Below, one piece after another: positions 50,884 to 63,749 of a stretch of 64,000 bases of DNA. The position numbers were made by a program, and so were the translations under genes. The stretch lies in contig OY782667.1 of NCBI GenBank assembly GCA_963678135.1, positions 1,302,001 to 1,366,000 on the forward strand, given 5' to 3'. The stretch is from JAHJKV01 sp963678135. Its GTDB lineage: Bacteria > Desulfobacterota > Desulfovibrionia > Desulfovibrionales > Desulfovibrionaceae. Each line of letters opens with the position of its first letter. Within the stretch, counting starts at the first letter, position 1. The notes under the pieces are model-generated. The model was not told the DNA's origin. It saw only the letters and a list, made by a program, of their open reading frames with translations, and ran no database searches.

Positions 50884-52109
50884 ATATTGTGGTACAAAAA
50901 TTTGGTGGTACCTCGGTTCGCGACTTACAATGTCAAAAACAAGTACTTACCAAAGTAAAACGCGCTCTTGCTCAGAGGAAAAAAGTAGTGGTGGTACTTT
51001 CTGCAATGGCAGGTGAAACCAATAGACTGATTTCTTTGGCGCAAGAATGGGATGAAACACCGGATCCAGCGGAAATGGATTCACTGGTTTCCACCGGAGA
51101 ACAAGTTTCCACGGCACTGTTTGCCATGCTCTGCAAAAAAAACGGCATTGCCTGTCGTTCAGTTCTTGGATTTCAAGCAAATATACTCACAGACCAAGCC
51201 TACACTCGCGCTCGTATCTTGGATATTGATACGCAAAAATTAAAAACACTGCTCACGCAATATGATGTCCTTGCCGTGGCTGGTTTCCAAGGCTGCGACC
51301 ATACACAGCGCCTTACAACCCTTGGGCGAGGCGGTTCAGATACTTCTGCCGTGGCTCTTGCAGCTGCGATCAATGCAGATGTATGTGAAATATATACCGA
51401 TGTTCCCGGAGTTTTCACTACAGACCCTCATGTATGCTCTCAAGCTCGTAAACTGGATACCATTACCTATGATGAAATGCTTGAAATGGCCTCTATGGGT
51501 GCCAAAGTACTGCAAATCCGCTCTGTGGAATTTGCAAAAAAATTCAATGTAACAGTTCATGTTCGCTCAACTTTTTCAGATGAACCCGGTACCTTAGTGA
51601 CCAAGGAGGATCCCATGGAATCTGTTCTTGTTTCCGGCATTGCTTATGATAAAGATCAAGCCCGAGTAACCCTTGTACATGTCAAAGACCACCCGGGAGT
51701 ATCTGCGGCTGTGTTTGGCGCGATTGCTCGCAAAAAAATACTTGTGGACATGATTGTTCAAAATGCAGGAAAAGATGGTACCACAGACTTAACATTCACT
51801 ATCCCTCGCGCTGATTTAGAAGTCACTTTACGCATGCTCGAAGAACTAAAATATGAAATCCCTTACGATGAAATACGGTATGATAAACATGTTGCCAAAA
51901 TTTCAGTCATTGGAGTAGGAATGCGTAGCCATTCAGGGGTTGCTTCCAAAGCCTTTCAAGCTTTGGCTAATGACAGCGTCAACATCTTAATGATTTCCAC
52001 TTCTGAGATAAAAGTAACCTGCCTTATTGAAGAAAAATATACTGAGCTTGCAGTACGCACGTTGCACCACGCATTTGACCTTGATTCAGACTCTTTGCAA
52101 AAATCATGA
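50880..52109 (+). CDS. lysC: Aspartate kinase
   Basis: 409 aa. Phosphorylates aspartate, the first step to Lys, Thr and Met. Kinase domain: VVQKFGGTSVRDLQ, STGEQVSTALF, GRGGSDTSAVALAAAI, YTDVPGVFTTDP. From about residue 260 two ACT regulatory domains follow (VHVKDHPGVSAAVFGAIA; ISVIGVGMRSHSGVASKAF). An internal ribosome site and in-frame ATG at codon 246 may yield a separate ACT subunit. It overlaps tsaE and cimA. Confidence 0.96.
   Translation: MNIVVQKFGGTSVRDLQCQKQVLTKVKRALAQRKKVVVVLSAMAGETNRLISLAQEWDETPDPAEMDSLVSTGEQVSTALFAMLCKKNGIACRSVLGFQANILTDQAYTRARILDIDTQKLKTLLTQYDVLAVAGFQGCDHTQRLTTLGRGGSDTSAVALAAAINADVCEIYTDVPGVFTTDPHVCSQARKLDTITYDEMLEMASMGAKVLQIRSVEFAKKFNVTVHVRSTFSDEPGTLVTKEDPMESVLVSGIAYDKDQARVTLVHVKDHPGVSAAVFGAIARKKILVDMIVQNAGKDGTTDLTFTIPRADLEVTLRMLEELKYEIPYDEIRYDKHVAKISVIGVGMRSHSGVASKAFQALANDSVNILMISTSEIKVTCLIEEKYTELAVRTLHHAFDLDSDSLQKS
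51603..51617 (+). promoter_or_regulatory. Internal ribosome-binding site and start within lysC
   Basis: AAGGAGGA (51603-51610) lies five bases before ATG 51615, which is in frame (codon 246). The product would be the C-terminal 164 residues, the ACT domains. Bacillus subtilis aspartokinase II makes a beta subunit of almost the same length by an in-frame internal start, so the arrangement has precedent. Confidence 0.6.
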
Positions 52110-53695
52110 GTACAATACAGATATACGACACGACCTTGCGCGATGGTTCCCAAGCGGAAGAGTTAAATATTGTAGCAAAAGATAAAGTACTCATTGCACG
52201 CGCCCTTGATCAAATCGGTATTCACTATATTGAAGGTGGCTGGCCCGGTGCAAATCCGACTGATGATGCTTTTTTTCAGTCCATGGCTCCCCTCACACTC
52301 ACACACTCACGTTTGGTTGCTTTTGGTAGCACACATCATCCGACAAAGACGGCTGAAACCGACAAAAATCTCAAAGCACTGATCAACAGCCAGACTCAAG
52401 TTGCAACAATTTTTGGCAAATGCTGGGATATGCAAGCACAGGTTGCTCTTGGCATTTCCTTAGAAAGAAACATTGAAATCATCGCTGCTTCTATTGCGTT
52501 TCTCAAACAACATTTTGCAGAAGTGTTTTTCGATGCTGAGCATCTTTTTGATGGTTTCAAAGCAAATCCGGAATTTTCCTTGGCCTGCTTAGATGCTGCA
52601 TTACAATCCGGAGCAGATTGCCTTATTGCCTGTGATACTAACGGAGGTTCACTGCCAAATGAAGTGGCGGAGATCACCAGCATATTACGACAAAAATTCC
52701 CCAATGCCACGCTTGGTATACATGCACATAATGATGCGGAGCTTGCAGTAGCCTGCACCCTTGCTGCGGTTGAACAAGGAGCAACACATGTTCAAGGTAC
52801 GATCAATGGTTATGGTGAACGCTGTGGTAATGCAAATTTATGCTCCATTATACCTAATTTAGAGTTCAAAAAAGGTCTCAAAACTATTGGAGCAAAAAAT
52901 ATCGAAGGCCTTACTGATCTTTCGCGTTATGTTGCTGAAATTGCGAATTTACGCCCTTTTTTGCGTCAGCCCTTTGTTGGTGGATCAGCGTTTGCTCATA
53001 AAGGAGGCATTCATGTCTCCGCAGTTATGAAAAATCCGCAAACTTATGAACATATTGACCCCTCTCTTGTGGGGAATACTCAGCGCGTTCTTCTCTCGGA
53101 TCAAGCAGGAAAAGCCAATATTCTTTTTAAGGCACAACAACTTGGCTATACACTCGAAAAAGATGACCCTCGCTTAACACAATTTTTACAATCCATTAAA
53201 ACACGCGAGGAACACGGTTTTGAATATTCCGTGGCTGAAGCTTCGTTTGAACTCATGCTTCATGAAGTCCTTGGCTTTCCTTGTAAGTATTTCACTTTTA
53301 AGAATTTTTTTGTAGCAGACTCCAAACGCCAACAAGATCATGAGCCAATCACAGAAGCAACCGTCCTGATGGAAGTTGACGGGAATGAAGAGCATACGGC
53401 TGCTAGCGGTAATGGCCCTGTCAATGCTTTAGATCTCGCCTTGCGTAAAGCTTTAGAGCGTTTTTATCCTCGCATTGCCAATGTCCGTCTTAAAGATTTT
53501 AAGGTGCGAGTGGTTGCTGGAGCTGTGCGTGATGCAAATAGTACGGCCTCTTTTGTCCGTGTGCTTATCGAATCAAGTGATGGCAAACACGCGTGGAATA
53601 CTATCGGTGTCTCACATAATATCATTGAAGCTGCGTGGCAGGCACTTGTTGATTGTTATAGATACAAATTGCTACTTGATGAAAAACACAAGTAA
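52106..53695 (+). CDS. cimA: (R)-citramalate synthase
   Basis: 529 aa of the 2-isopropylmalate/homocitrate synthase superfamily. MSTIQIYDTTLRDGSQAEEL, YIEGGWPGANPTDDAFF, GIHAHNDAELAVACTLAA and TINGYGERCGNANL identify the CimA clade, which condenses pyruvate and acetyl-CoA for threonine-independent isoleucine synthesis. The C-terminal LeuA allosteric domain is present. Overlaps the lysC stop (ATGA). Confidence 0.92.
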   Translation: MSTIQIYDTTLRDGSQAEELNIVAKDKVLIARALDQIGIHYIEGGWPGANPTDDAFFQSMAPLTLTHSRLVAFGSTHHPTKTAETDKNLKALINSQTQVATIFGKCWDMQAQVALGISLERNIEIIAASIAFLKQHFAEVFFDAEHLFDGFKANPEFSLACLDAALQSGADCLIACDTNGGSLPNEVAEITSILRQKFPNATLGIHAHNDAELAVACTLAAVEQGATHVQGTINGYGERCGNANLCSIIPNLEFKKGLKTIGAKNIEGLTDLSRYVAEIANLRPFLRQPFVGGSAFAHKGGIHVSAVMKNPQTYEHIDPSLVGNTQRVLLSDQAGKANILFKAQQLGYTLEKDDPRLTQFLQSIKTREEHGFEYSVAEASFELMLHEVLGFPCKYFTFKNFFVADSKRQQDHEPITEATVLMEVDGNEEHTAASGNGPVNALDLALRKALERFYPRIANVRLKDFKVRVVAGAVRDANSTASFVRVLIESSDGKHAWNTIGVSHNIIEAAWQALVDCYRYKLLLDEKHK

Positions 53696-53696
53696 T

Positions 53697-54506
53697 ATGC
53701 TCAGCTTAAATATACTTATAGATAATAAAGCCTTGCCCGGCTTTCACGCAGAATGGGGTTTTGCCGTCAGCATAGAACACAAAAATAATGTATGGCTTTG
53801 GGATGCTGGAGCCAGTCCGCTTTTTATTGAAAACGCAAAAAAATTACAAATAGATATCAAAAAAGCCCAAGGCTTGGCCATCTCGCATGGTCATTGGGAT
53901 CATACCGGAGGGCTGAGCGCGCTTCAGGAGCAAGGCTATACTCTTCCTCTTTATATGCATCCAGATGGACTAAAAAAAAAATACGCACTTGAACCAGACG
54001 GAACATATCGTGAAATTGGAATACCCGGCGTGCTTCCAAAAATAACAGAAGTTCATGCAAACTATGAACTGATGCCCGGCCTAACAATGTTTGCCAATAT
54101 CACTCGGCTCCCCACTGCCTTCCAAGCCATACAAGGCTTTTATAGTGATCCAGTAAAAAAAATACCGGATTTAGTGCCTGATGATGCCTATCTCTGTATC
54201 CAAGAAAAAAATCATACGCATATTGTGCTTGGCTGCTGTCATTCTGGACTGCGCAATTCACTTGAACACCTTAAAAAAGAAACAGGGATAGCTTCCATAG
54301 CTAGCCTAACAGGGGGGCTACATCTTTTTGGTGCAACACGCGAAGCAATGTATGAAACAGCGCAAGCAATTCAAGAATTTCATATCCCCCGTATTCATGT
54401 GGGGCATTGCACAGGCGATGCAGGCATTGCATTTTTACGGCAAAACCTCAGGCACTGCGAAATCATTGAGACCAAAGCAGGAATGCGCCTGAGCCTTGAA
54501 GTGTAA
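53697..54506 (+). CDS. MBL-fold metallo-hydrolase
   Basis: 269 aa of the COG1237-type beta-lactamase-superfamily hydrolases. Metal ligands are in LAISHGHWDHTGGLSAL, and downstream LGCCHSGLRNSL and HVGHCTGD. These resemble dihydropterin-type hydrolases; substrate unknown. Start ATG at 53697 lies one base after the cimA stop; an ATG at 53679 inside cimA would add six residues. Last gene of the run. Confidence 0.82.
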   Translation: MLSLNILIDNKALPGFHAEWGFAVSIEHKNNVWLWDAGASPLFIENAKKLQIDIKKAQGLAISHGHWDHTGGLSALQEQGYTLPLYMHPDGLKKKYALEPDGTYREIGIPGVLPKITEVHANYELMPGLTMFANITRLPTAFQAIQGFYSDPVKKIPDLVPDDAYLCIQEKNHTHIVLGCCHSGLRNSLEHLKKETGIASIASLTGGLHLFGATREAMYETAQAIQEFHIPRIHVGHCTGDAGIAFLRQNLRHCEIIETKAGMRLSLEV

Positions 54507-54516
54507 AAGCAAAGCC

Positions 54517-54628
54517 AGAGCTGGGTTCACTCTTTTGTATCAGTAAGCGGTTAATTTAAGGTGGAGAGTTTTATACTTTCAGCCGCCTTTTGGTTCCAAT
54601 TCAGAGGGGGTACCCCCTCTGGATTCAG
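54517..54628 (-). mobile_element. Solo end of the IS3-family element
   Basis: From AGAGCTGGGTTCACTC to about CCCCTCTGGATT it matches 26455-26563 closely, including the codons for the OrfB C-terminus on the minus strand. The rest of the element is missing; an IS1182-like remnant starts right after it. Confidence 0.85.
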
Positions 54629-54679
54629 GCTGTTGACAAAGTTCTTGCCTCCTAGTGAAGATTCTTTTATATTATTTTC

Positions 54680-55590
54680 ATGTTAAAAAAGCCTAAACAA
54701 AAACAAACTACTATTGAATTGGTGACAATAGAAGAATGAGTCCCTAAAAATCATCTTCTTCGGAAGATAAATAAATTTATATACTTTTCTTTTATTTATG
54801 AAAAAACAAAACATCTTTACTGTGGCAATAATGGACGTCCAGCAATTGAGCAAACTGTTCTTTTTAAGATTCTTTTTATTGGTTATATATTTGGCATTAG
54901 AAGTGAAAGGCAGCTTGTAAAAGAAATACAAGTTAATATGGCGTATCGCTGGTTTCTTGGTTTTGGAATAAAGGATAAAATACCTGATTCCTCTACGATT
55001 AGTCAGAATAGAAGAAGACGTTTTAACTGCACTACAATAGCTCAGGATATTTTTGATAACATTGTTTTGCAGGCTATGAAGCGGAAAATGTTTGAGGGTA
55101 GAACACTTTATACAGACTCAACACATTTGAAAGCAAATGCCAATAAACATAAATTTGCGAGTAAAATAGTGCAAAAACAACCAGAACATATTTGAGCGAG
55201 CTTGATGACGCCGTGGAGGAAGACCGCAAAAATTACGGCAAAAAGGTTGTATGAGTATGATTCAGAAACAGATTGCTATGTATGCCCAAAAGGGCAAGAG
55301 CTTCATTATCAAACGACTGACAGGCAAGGCTTTCGGCACTATGTATCATGTCAGGATATTTGTAAAAAGTGTGAGCTTTTATCTCAGTGTACCGCAAACA
55401 AAAAATGCATAAAAAAAATCATGCGCCACGTTTGGGAAGGCTCAAAAGAGCAAGCGACAGAAAATAGGCTGAGTCCTCGGGGCAAAATACTTTTCAAACG
55501 ACGAAAAGAAACAGTTGAACGCAGTTTTGCCGATGCAAAAGAGCTTCACGGGCATCGCTATACCCTGATGCGAGGTCTTTCAAAGATGTA
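54680..55590 (+). pseudogene. IS1182-family transposase, disrupted
   Basis: From ATG 54680 the frame reads MLKKPKQKQTTIELVTIEE, then TGA, then VPKNHLLRKINKFIYFSFIY and on through GRPAIEQTVLFKILFIGYIF, RSERQLVKEIQVNMAYRWFL, STISQNRRRRFN and LYTDSTHLKANANKHKF to a stop at ~55193. After a frameshift the C-terminal half resumes at about 55240 (YDSETDCYVCPKGQELHYQT, ending RKETVERSFADAKELHGHRY). It has one nonsense codon, a frameshift and a deletion between. TGTTGACAAAG at ~54637 is a likely left end. Confidence 0.8.
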
Positions 55591-55633
55591 GGCGCAGACG
55601 CTGCTTTGCAGGTTACCCCTTATTGTCTGACTT

Positions 55634-56187
55634 TGGGGGGGTTAAACCCCCCACCTTTAGGTGGCAACTTTAGTATTCTTTAGCTATAGTCACATTTATG
55701 GGAGATTATCGTCATGGTTCTCATACGGTTTTTATGCTCCATGTGCATTTGGTTTGGATTACAAAATACCAGAAAAAAGTTTTAGAAGGAGGGATTGCTT
55801 TCCGAGTTAGGGATATTGTGCGTGAAATTTGTCAACGTGATAATGTCGATATAATACGAGGTCATGTATCGAAGGATCATGTACATCTTTTTGTTTTCAT
55901 CCCTCCTCAAATTGCAATAAGCCGTTTGGTTCAAAAACTAAAAGGAAAGACTTCTCATAAATTACTAAGTTCTTTCTCTTCTTTGCGAAAGGTATATTGG
56001 GGACGACACTTTTGGGCACGAGGATATTTTTGTTGTAGCAGTGGCAATGTTACAGACGAGATTATCAAACGATACATTGAGGAACAAAATCATGACATTG
56101 ATGATAACTTCAAAATTGAGAACGAGAAACAATAGTCGGCTTTAGCTGTTAACGAAGCCACCGACTTTAGTCGGTGGAGAGTTCACT
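55634..56187 (+). mobile_element. IS200/IS605-family element (tnpA only)
   Basis: Left-end structures: GGGGGG-TTAAA-CCCCCC (55635-55652) and hairpin CCACCTTTAGGTGG (55651-55664). Right-end hairpin CCACCGACTTTAGTCGGTGG (56158-56177). Subterminal hairpins instead of inverted repeats, and a lone tnpA between, are typical of IS200-type elements. Exact cleavage points are not certain. Confidence 0.8.
55698..56135 (+). CDS. tnpA: IS200/IS605 Y1 transposase TnpA
   Basis: 145 aa, intact. HUH motif in SKDHVHLFVFIPP and catalytic Tyr in EIIKRYIEEQ; the N-terminal HTVFMLHVHLVWITKYQKK is characteristic. It moves single-stranded DNA by recognising the flanking hairpins. This is the only apparently functional transposase in the window. 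No tnpB/IscB-like accessory gene accompanies it. Confidence 0.92.
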   Translation: MGDYRHGSHTVFMLHVHLVWITKYQKKVLEGGIAFRVRDIVREICQRDNVDIIRGHVSKDHVHLFVFIPPQIAISRLVQKLKGKTSHKLLSSFSSLRKVYWGRHFWARGYFCCSSGNVTDEIIKRYIEEQNHDIDDNFKIENEKQ

Positions 56188-56298
56188 ACATTTCTCTCAA
56201 AAAAAGTTCTTGACGAGTTGTTTTGTATCATCTAAAAGACCATCTCTTTGCGTGAGGGGGGAGGGATTCCTTTGTGCAAATTTTTTTGAAAAAAGCTA

Positions 56299-56327
56299 TT
56301 GACTTTTTTAATGCGGTAGCAGATATT
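56299..56327 (+). promoter_or_regulatory. Candidate rRNA operon promoter
   Basis: TTGACT (56299-56304) and GATATT (56322-56327) are spaced 17 bases, about 140 bases before 16S. A boxA-like GGTCTTTGACAATT lies at ~56367. The spacer 56188-56468 holds this, another weak TTGACG box near 56210 and the 16S processing arm. Confidence 0.5.
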
Positions 56328-56375
56328 TGTAAGCCGTGCTAGTGGAAAGCTAGTAGCAGGAAGCAGGTCTTTGAC

Positions 56376-56396
56376 AATTAAATAGCGAGTCGGACA
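56376..56396 (+). other. 5' arm of the 16S RNase III processing stem
   Basis: AATTAAATAGCGAGTCGGAC-A pairs with TGTCCGACTCGCTGTTTAAT-T at 58027-58047 (one G-U), enclosing 16S rRNA. A comparable stem for 23S is formed by 58781-58810 and 61737-61762. Confidence 0.8.
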
Positions 56397-56468
56397 ATAA
56401 GATTGATTGATCACATGATCTCCGTCATGTGACCAGTGAGATCTAGCTTTGAAATACTCACAGTTTTT

Positions 56469-58016
<1,548 letters not shown>

Positions 58017-58085
58017 ATAGAGAAAATGTCCGACTCGCTGTTTAATTGCGAGGACTTGTTCCTTCGCGATCTTTGAACCATTGAT

Positions 58086-58163
<78 letters not shown>

Positions 58164-58178
58164 CGCTTTACTAAATTA

Positions 58179-58418
58179 GGTTTTGCGAAGGTATTTTTGG
58201 CTTGGACTAGGCGCAAGGTTTTCAGATAAGCGAGCGTAGTAACACTACGAGAGCGCAATCTGGGAAGCGTAGCAACGCGGTCAGAGGCAAAAAGCCCAAA
58301 TGGGTTTTGCGAAGGTATTTTTGGTTCTGACTAGGCGCAAGGTTTTCAGATAAGCGAGCGTAGTAACACTACGAGAGCGCAATCTGGGAAGCGCAGCAAC
58401 GCGGTCAGAGGCAAAAAG
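58179..58418 (+). repeat. Tandem duplication between tRNA-Ile and tRNA-Ala
   Basis: Two 116-base units (58179-58294 and 58303-58418, period 124) that differ at only a few positions. Each unit contains small hairpins such as CGTAGTAACACTACG. They fill nearly the whole inter-tRNA spacer. Confidence 0.9.
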
Positions 58419-58432
58419 ACCGAGCAAAAAGT

Positions 58433-58508
58433 GGGGGTGTAGCTCAGCTGGGAGAGCACCTGCCTTGCAAGCAGGGGGTCATCGGTTCAAATCCGTTCAC
58501 CTCCACCA
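58433..58508 (+). tRNA. tRNA-Ala (TGC)
   Basis: Acceptor GGGGGTG/CACCTCC (one G-U) with encoded CCA; anticodon loop CTTGCAA gives TGC; T-arm TCGGTTCAAATCCGTTC-type. Confidence 0.96.
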
Positions 58509-58596
58509 TTAAGTGAAGAGTGATATTGATCTTTGAGATTTTTAAGGCTTTTTAAGCTTTGAAATATATTGAAAAACGAGCTTTTATAGCTTTGGA

Positions 58597-58756
58597 CAGA
58601 GCGTTTTGAATCAATAACGCAGTTCAGGCAAAAAAATCTGAAAAACAATGGATTTTTTGTCTGGGCAAGGCATGATTCAGTAAGCTCTAGGGAGTGTACA
58701 AAGATGTACATGACCGCAGAGCGTTTTGAATCAATAACGTAGTTCAGGCAAAAAAG
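58597..58756 (+). repeat. Two ~38-bp direct repeats between tRNA-Ala and 23S
   Basis: CAGAGCGTTTTGAATCAATA-ACG(C/T)AGTTCAGGCAAAAAA occurs at 58597 and 58717, 120 bases apart, nearly identical. Spacer 58509-58807 also has a boxA-like GATCTTTGACAG at ~58771 and the 23S processing arm. Confidence 0.85.
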
Positions 58757-58807
58757 ACATGTTTTTCACTGATCTTTGACAGTTGAATAGGGTAAGAGAG
58801 AAGAGAA

Positions 58808-61741
<2,934 letters not shown>

Positions 61742-61928
61742 TCTTCTCTTACCCTATTAACTATAAATTTTGACCATGCTAAAAAGCAAAACTAAGCCAG
61801 AAAAATTCTGACTTAGAAAAAGCAAAGCTGAATTTAAGCACGCTAAAGCATACCTGACTCTAGGAATGCCAAAAGCAAATCTGAATTAGCAGCTCTAAGC
61901 TCTCTTAGCATGTATCAAACAAAATTTG

Positions 61929-62044
61929 TTCTGGTGGTCTTGGAGGAGTGGGTACACCCGATCCCTTTCCGAACTCGGTAGTTAAGCACTCCATCGCCGA
62001 TGATACTGCAGGGGAGCCTGTGGGAAAGTAGGTCACTGCCAGAA
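61929..62044 (+). rRNA. rrf: 5S ribosomal RNA
   Basis: TTCTGGTGGTCTTGGAGGAG to GTAGGTCACTGCCAGAA, with CCGAACTCGG-type loop. The ends pair (TTCTGG/CCAGAA). A T-run follows and may serve as terminator. The 23S-5S spacer (61742-61928) has no tRNA, only AT-rich sequence with repeated AAAGCAAA-CTGAA motifs. Confidence 0.95.
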
Positions 62045-62180
62045 CTTTTTTTTTGTAATGAAACTTTTTTTTTTGAGATAAAATGTCTTCTCCGCTGTCT
62101 ATTATTTGAGATAAAATCTTCTCTCTCAGCTTTTTTCCTCTTTTTTTTCTCCCCTCTCTCTTTTTTTCTCCTTCCTCTTC

Positions 62181-62210
62181 CTGTCATTCTGCGCGTGAGT
62201 CGCAGAATCC
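62181..62210 (+). repeat. Family-A hairpin repeat after the rRNA operon
   Basis: CTGTCATTCTGCGCGTGAGT-CGCAGAATCC, stem ATTCTGCG/CGCAGAAT. Nearby 62258-62292 is a GC-rich stretch (CCCTCCAGCGGGGG, GGTGCCCGTAGGGCGGGGTGG) of another intergenic repeat type. No gene is visible in 62046-62594. Confidence 0.7.
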
Positions 62211-62420
62211 GTATTTTAAGACCTCTGTATGGTAGGTTTCTTTCTGCTCTTAAATTCCCCTCCAGCGGGGGGGGTGCCCGTAGGGCGGGGTGGTTGCCTT
62301 TTCTTCATTATCTCTGGCTTCGGCAAGCTCAGCCAGCTTTGACCCTTGAAGCATTGTGATATACTTGATCATAAATTATGGTTGAAATTGCGTAGCATAA
62401 AGTGGGAGTAATGGAAACTT

Positions 62421-62488
62421 GTAACCCCCCTGAAAATTAGTAGTTCTGAAAAGTAAAATTTTTTCGTAAATCCAAGGAAGGACTGTAG
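62421..62488 (+). repeat. 68-bp dispersed repeat (family C, copy 2)
   Basis: Gapless counterpart of 34628-34695, running GTAACCCCCCTGAAAATT to GACTGTAG. Confidence 0.6.
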
Positions 62489-62594
62489 AGAGACAGGAAC
62501 TCCCTAAGATGGATTGATAGGTTCGGCACTTAGCCGTAAACCTACAGCCCCAAGCACAGCGGTAAGTGTTTTGAAAGTGGGATTACCTTTTGGG

Positions 62595-62945
62595 CTAAAA
62601 CTCTTCAACTTCAATCGGGCTCCTCATCAGGTCAATAACCTCTGAGTGAATCTCTATCTCAAACATTTTTTTTAGCAGTCTCCGATCTCTATTCTTCGGC
62701 CAGAGTTCAGTTCTGGTGTCCCAAGACTCAAACTCCATTTCAAGAATCAACTTGCTGTTCTTAAAGATGAACTCAAGAGCCTGAGCATTGTCGTCGTATT
62801 CAGAAACCAGAAAGCTCATGCAATCATCGTGTAAATCATCGAGACTTACGCTTGGGCCATCCTCTGCATATGGCAAAGACTCTATCCAGTCCAAGTAAGG
62901 CCGTTTTGCCTTTAGAACAGCTATCCCTCTATTAATAGTTCTCAT
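62595..62945 (-). CDS. Conserved hypothetical protein
   Basis: 116 aa, acidic, no signal or membrane segment. It opens MRTINRGIAVLKAKRPYLDW and has ELWPKNRDRRLLKKMFEIEI before HSEVIDL near the end. The layout resembles small conserved proteins common in accessory regions, but I cannot name a function. It is flanked on both sides by repeat-rich DNA. A weak ribosome site (GGAGCGTTGA) precedes the ATG. Confidence 0.65.
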   Translation of the reverse strand: MRTINRGIAVLKAKRPYLDWIESLPYAEDGPSVSLDDLHDDCMSFLVSEYDDNAQALEFIFKNSKLILEMEFESWDTRTELWPKNRDRRLLKKMFEIEIHSEVIDLMRSPIEVEEF

Positions 62946-63242
62946 TCAACGCTCCATTTTTAAAAATAGCTTCAATTCGCATATTTTCTCTTGACTGTTC
63001 AACTAGAGAATTGCCGTTGCTTATAACAGTTTAATTTACAGTGCCTTACATACATTGTTGCTCCCTAACTTATTTGAAGCCAGATGTCAGCCTCATTGTT
63101 TTTCATCTTCTTTTTCGTATAGAATTGCTTGATAAAGTAAGGCAATATTTGAAAATAGAGTTTTCTTTTTGCGAGTAATCTGGAAGAATACCTCGTCAGG
63201 TTTAGGCTCATTTTAATGTGTTAGTTCGTTGCTAGCACCAGA

Positions 63243-63290
63243 TCACCCCGCCAGGATACACCTGCCACCCCACAGGCGGAGGGGGAATTT
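63243..63290 (+). repeat. GC-rich hairpin repeat
   Basis: CACCCCGCCAGGATACACCT and GCCACCCCACAGGCGGAGGG form a stem (CCCCGCC/GGCGG-GGGG). A related GC-rich piece lies near 62258. The spacer 62946-63242 holds nothing I can support beyond a doubtful 48-codon frame. Confidence 0.5.
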
Positions 63291-63366
63291 AAGGAAAGAG
63301 GCGGACATATCACAGGCGGTGTAAAATACTGTTATGTTGTATTGAAAATGCCGAGAGCGGACAAGA

Positions 63367-63482
63367 CTGGATTCTGCGACTTCGCGCAGAATGACGGAAA
63401 GAAGGACTGGACTTTCGCGACTTTGCACAGGATGACATGAACGAATAATTGGATACTGCAATTTACACGCAGAAGGACAAAA
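63367..63482 (+). repeat. Cluster of three family-A hairpin repeats
   Basis: 63367-63400 is a near-consensus copy (ACTGGATTCTGCGACTTCGC-GCAGAATGACGGA). 63405-63438 and 63449-63482 are progressively degraded copies, all in the same orientation with ~40-base spacing. Confidence 0.75.
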
Positions 63483-63559
63483 GCAAGGGTGTTGCTATAC
63501 AGCGCAAGGCTCAGACATGCTGCGTAACGTCCTGTTACGCTCGTTTAGATACGCTCCGT

Positions 63560-63706
63560 CTATTTTCCCAGCACTTGGCGAACAGTCGGTGCAATAGAAT
63601 CTAGGTCTGGGCAGACAGTGAATCCGCCCTGCTGCATGGCTTTGATTTTTCCCAAAATACCTTGGTCTTTTTTTAAGATTGCCCCAGCGTGTCCAAGGCG
63701 TTTGCC
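63560..63706 (-). pseudogene. 3' fragment of a succinyl-CoA ligase alpha-like gene (sucD)
   Basis: The complement reads GKRLGHAGAILKKDQGILGK, then IKAMQQGGFTVCPDLDSIAP and TVRQVLGK, stop at 63560-63562. GKRxGHAGAI followed by K-x-x-GG/AG-hydrophobic matches the C-terminal end of SucD-type CoA ligases. The preceding ~250 codons are absent: at about 63706 the sequence changes to an AT-rich piece and then the ilvC end. This is a truncated remnant. Confidence 0.7.
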
Positions 63707-63749
63707 CTGAATTTAGCGTAGGGAACTTGACATGTATCTTTCCTCTTAT

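Noticed and set aside
63065..63211. Minus-strand 48-codon frame starting MSLNLTRYSSRLLAKRK
   Set aside because: No ribosome-binding site, no recognisable features, and it lies in a repeat-rich spacer; may be chance.
63001..63240. Integron attC-like site near the 116-aa hypothetical gene
   Set aside because: The GTTAGTT/AACTAAC motifs do not satisfy the GTTRRRY and RYYYAAC core pattern, and no integrase is present.
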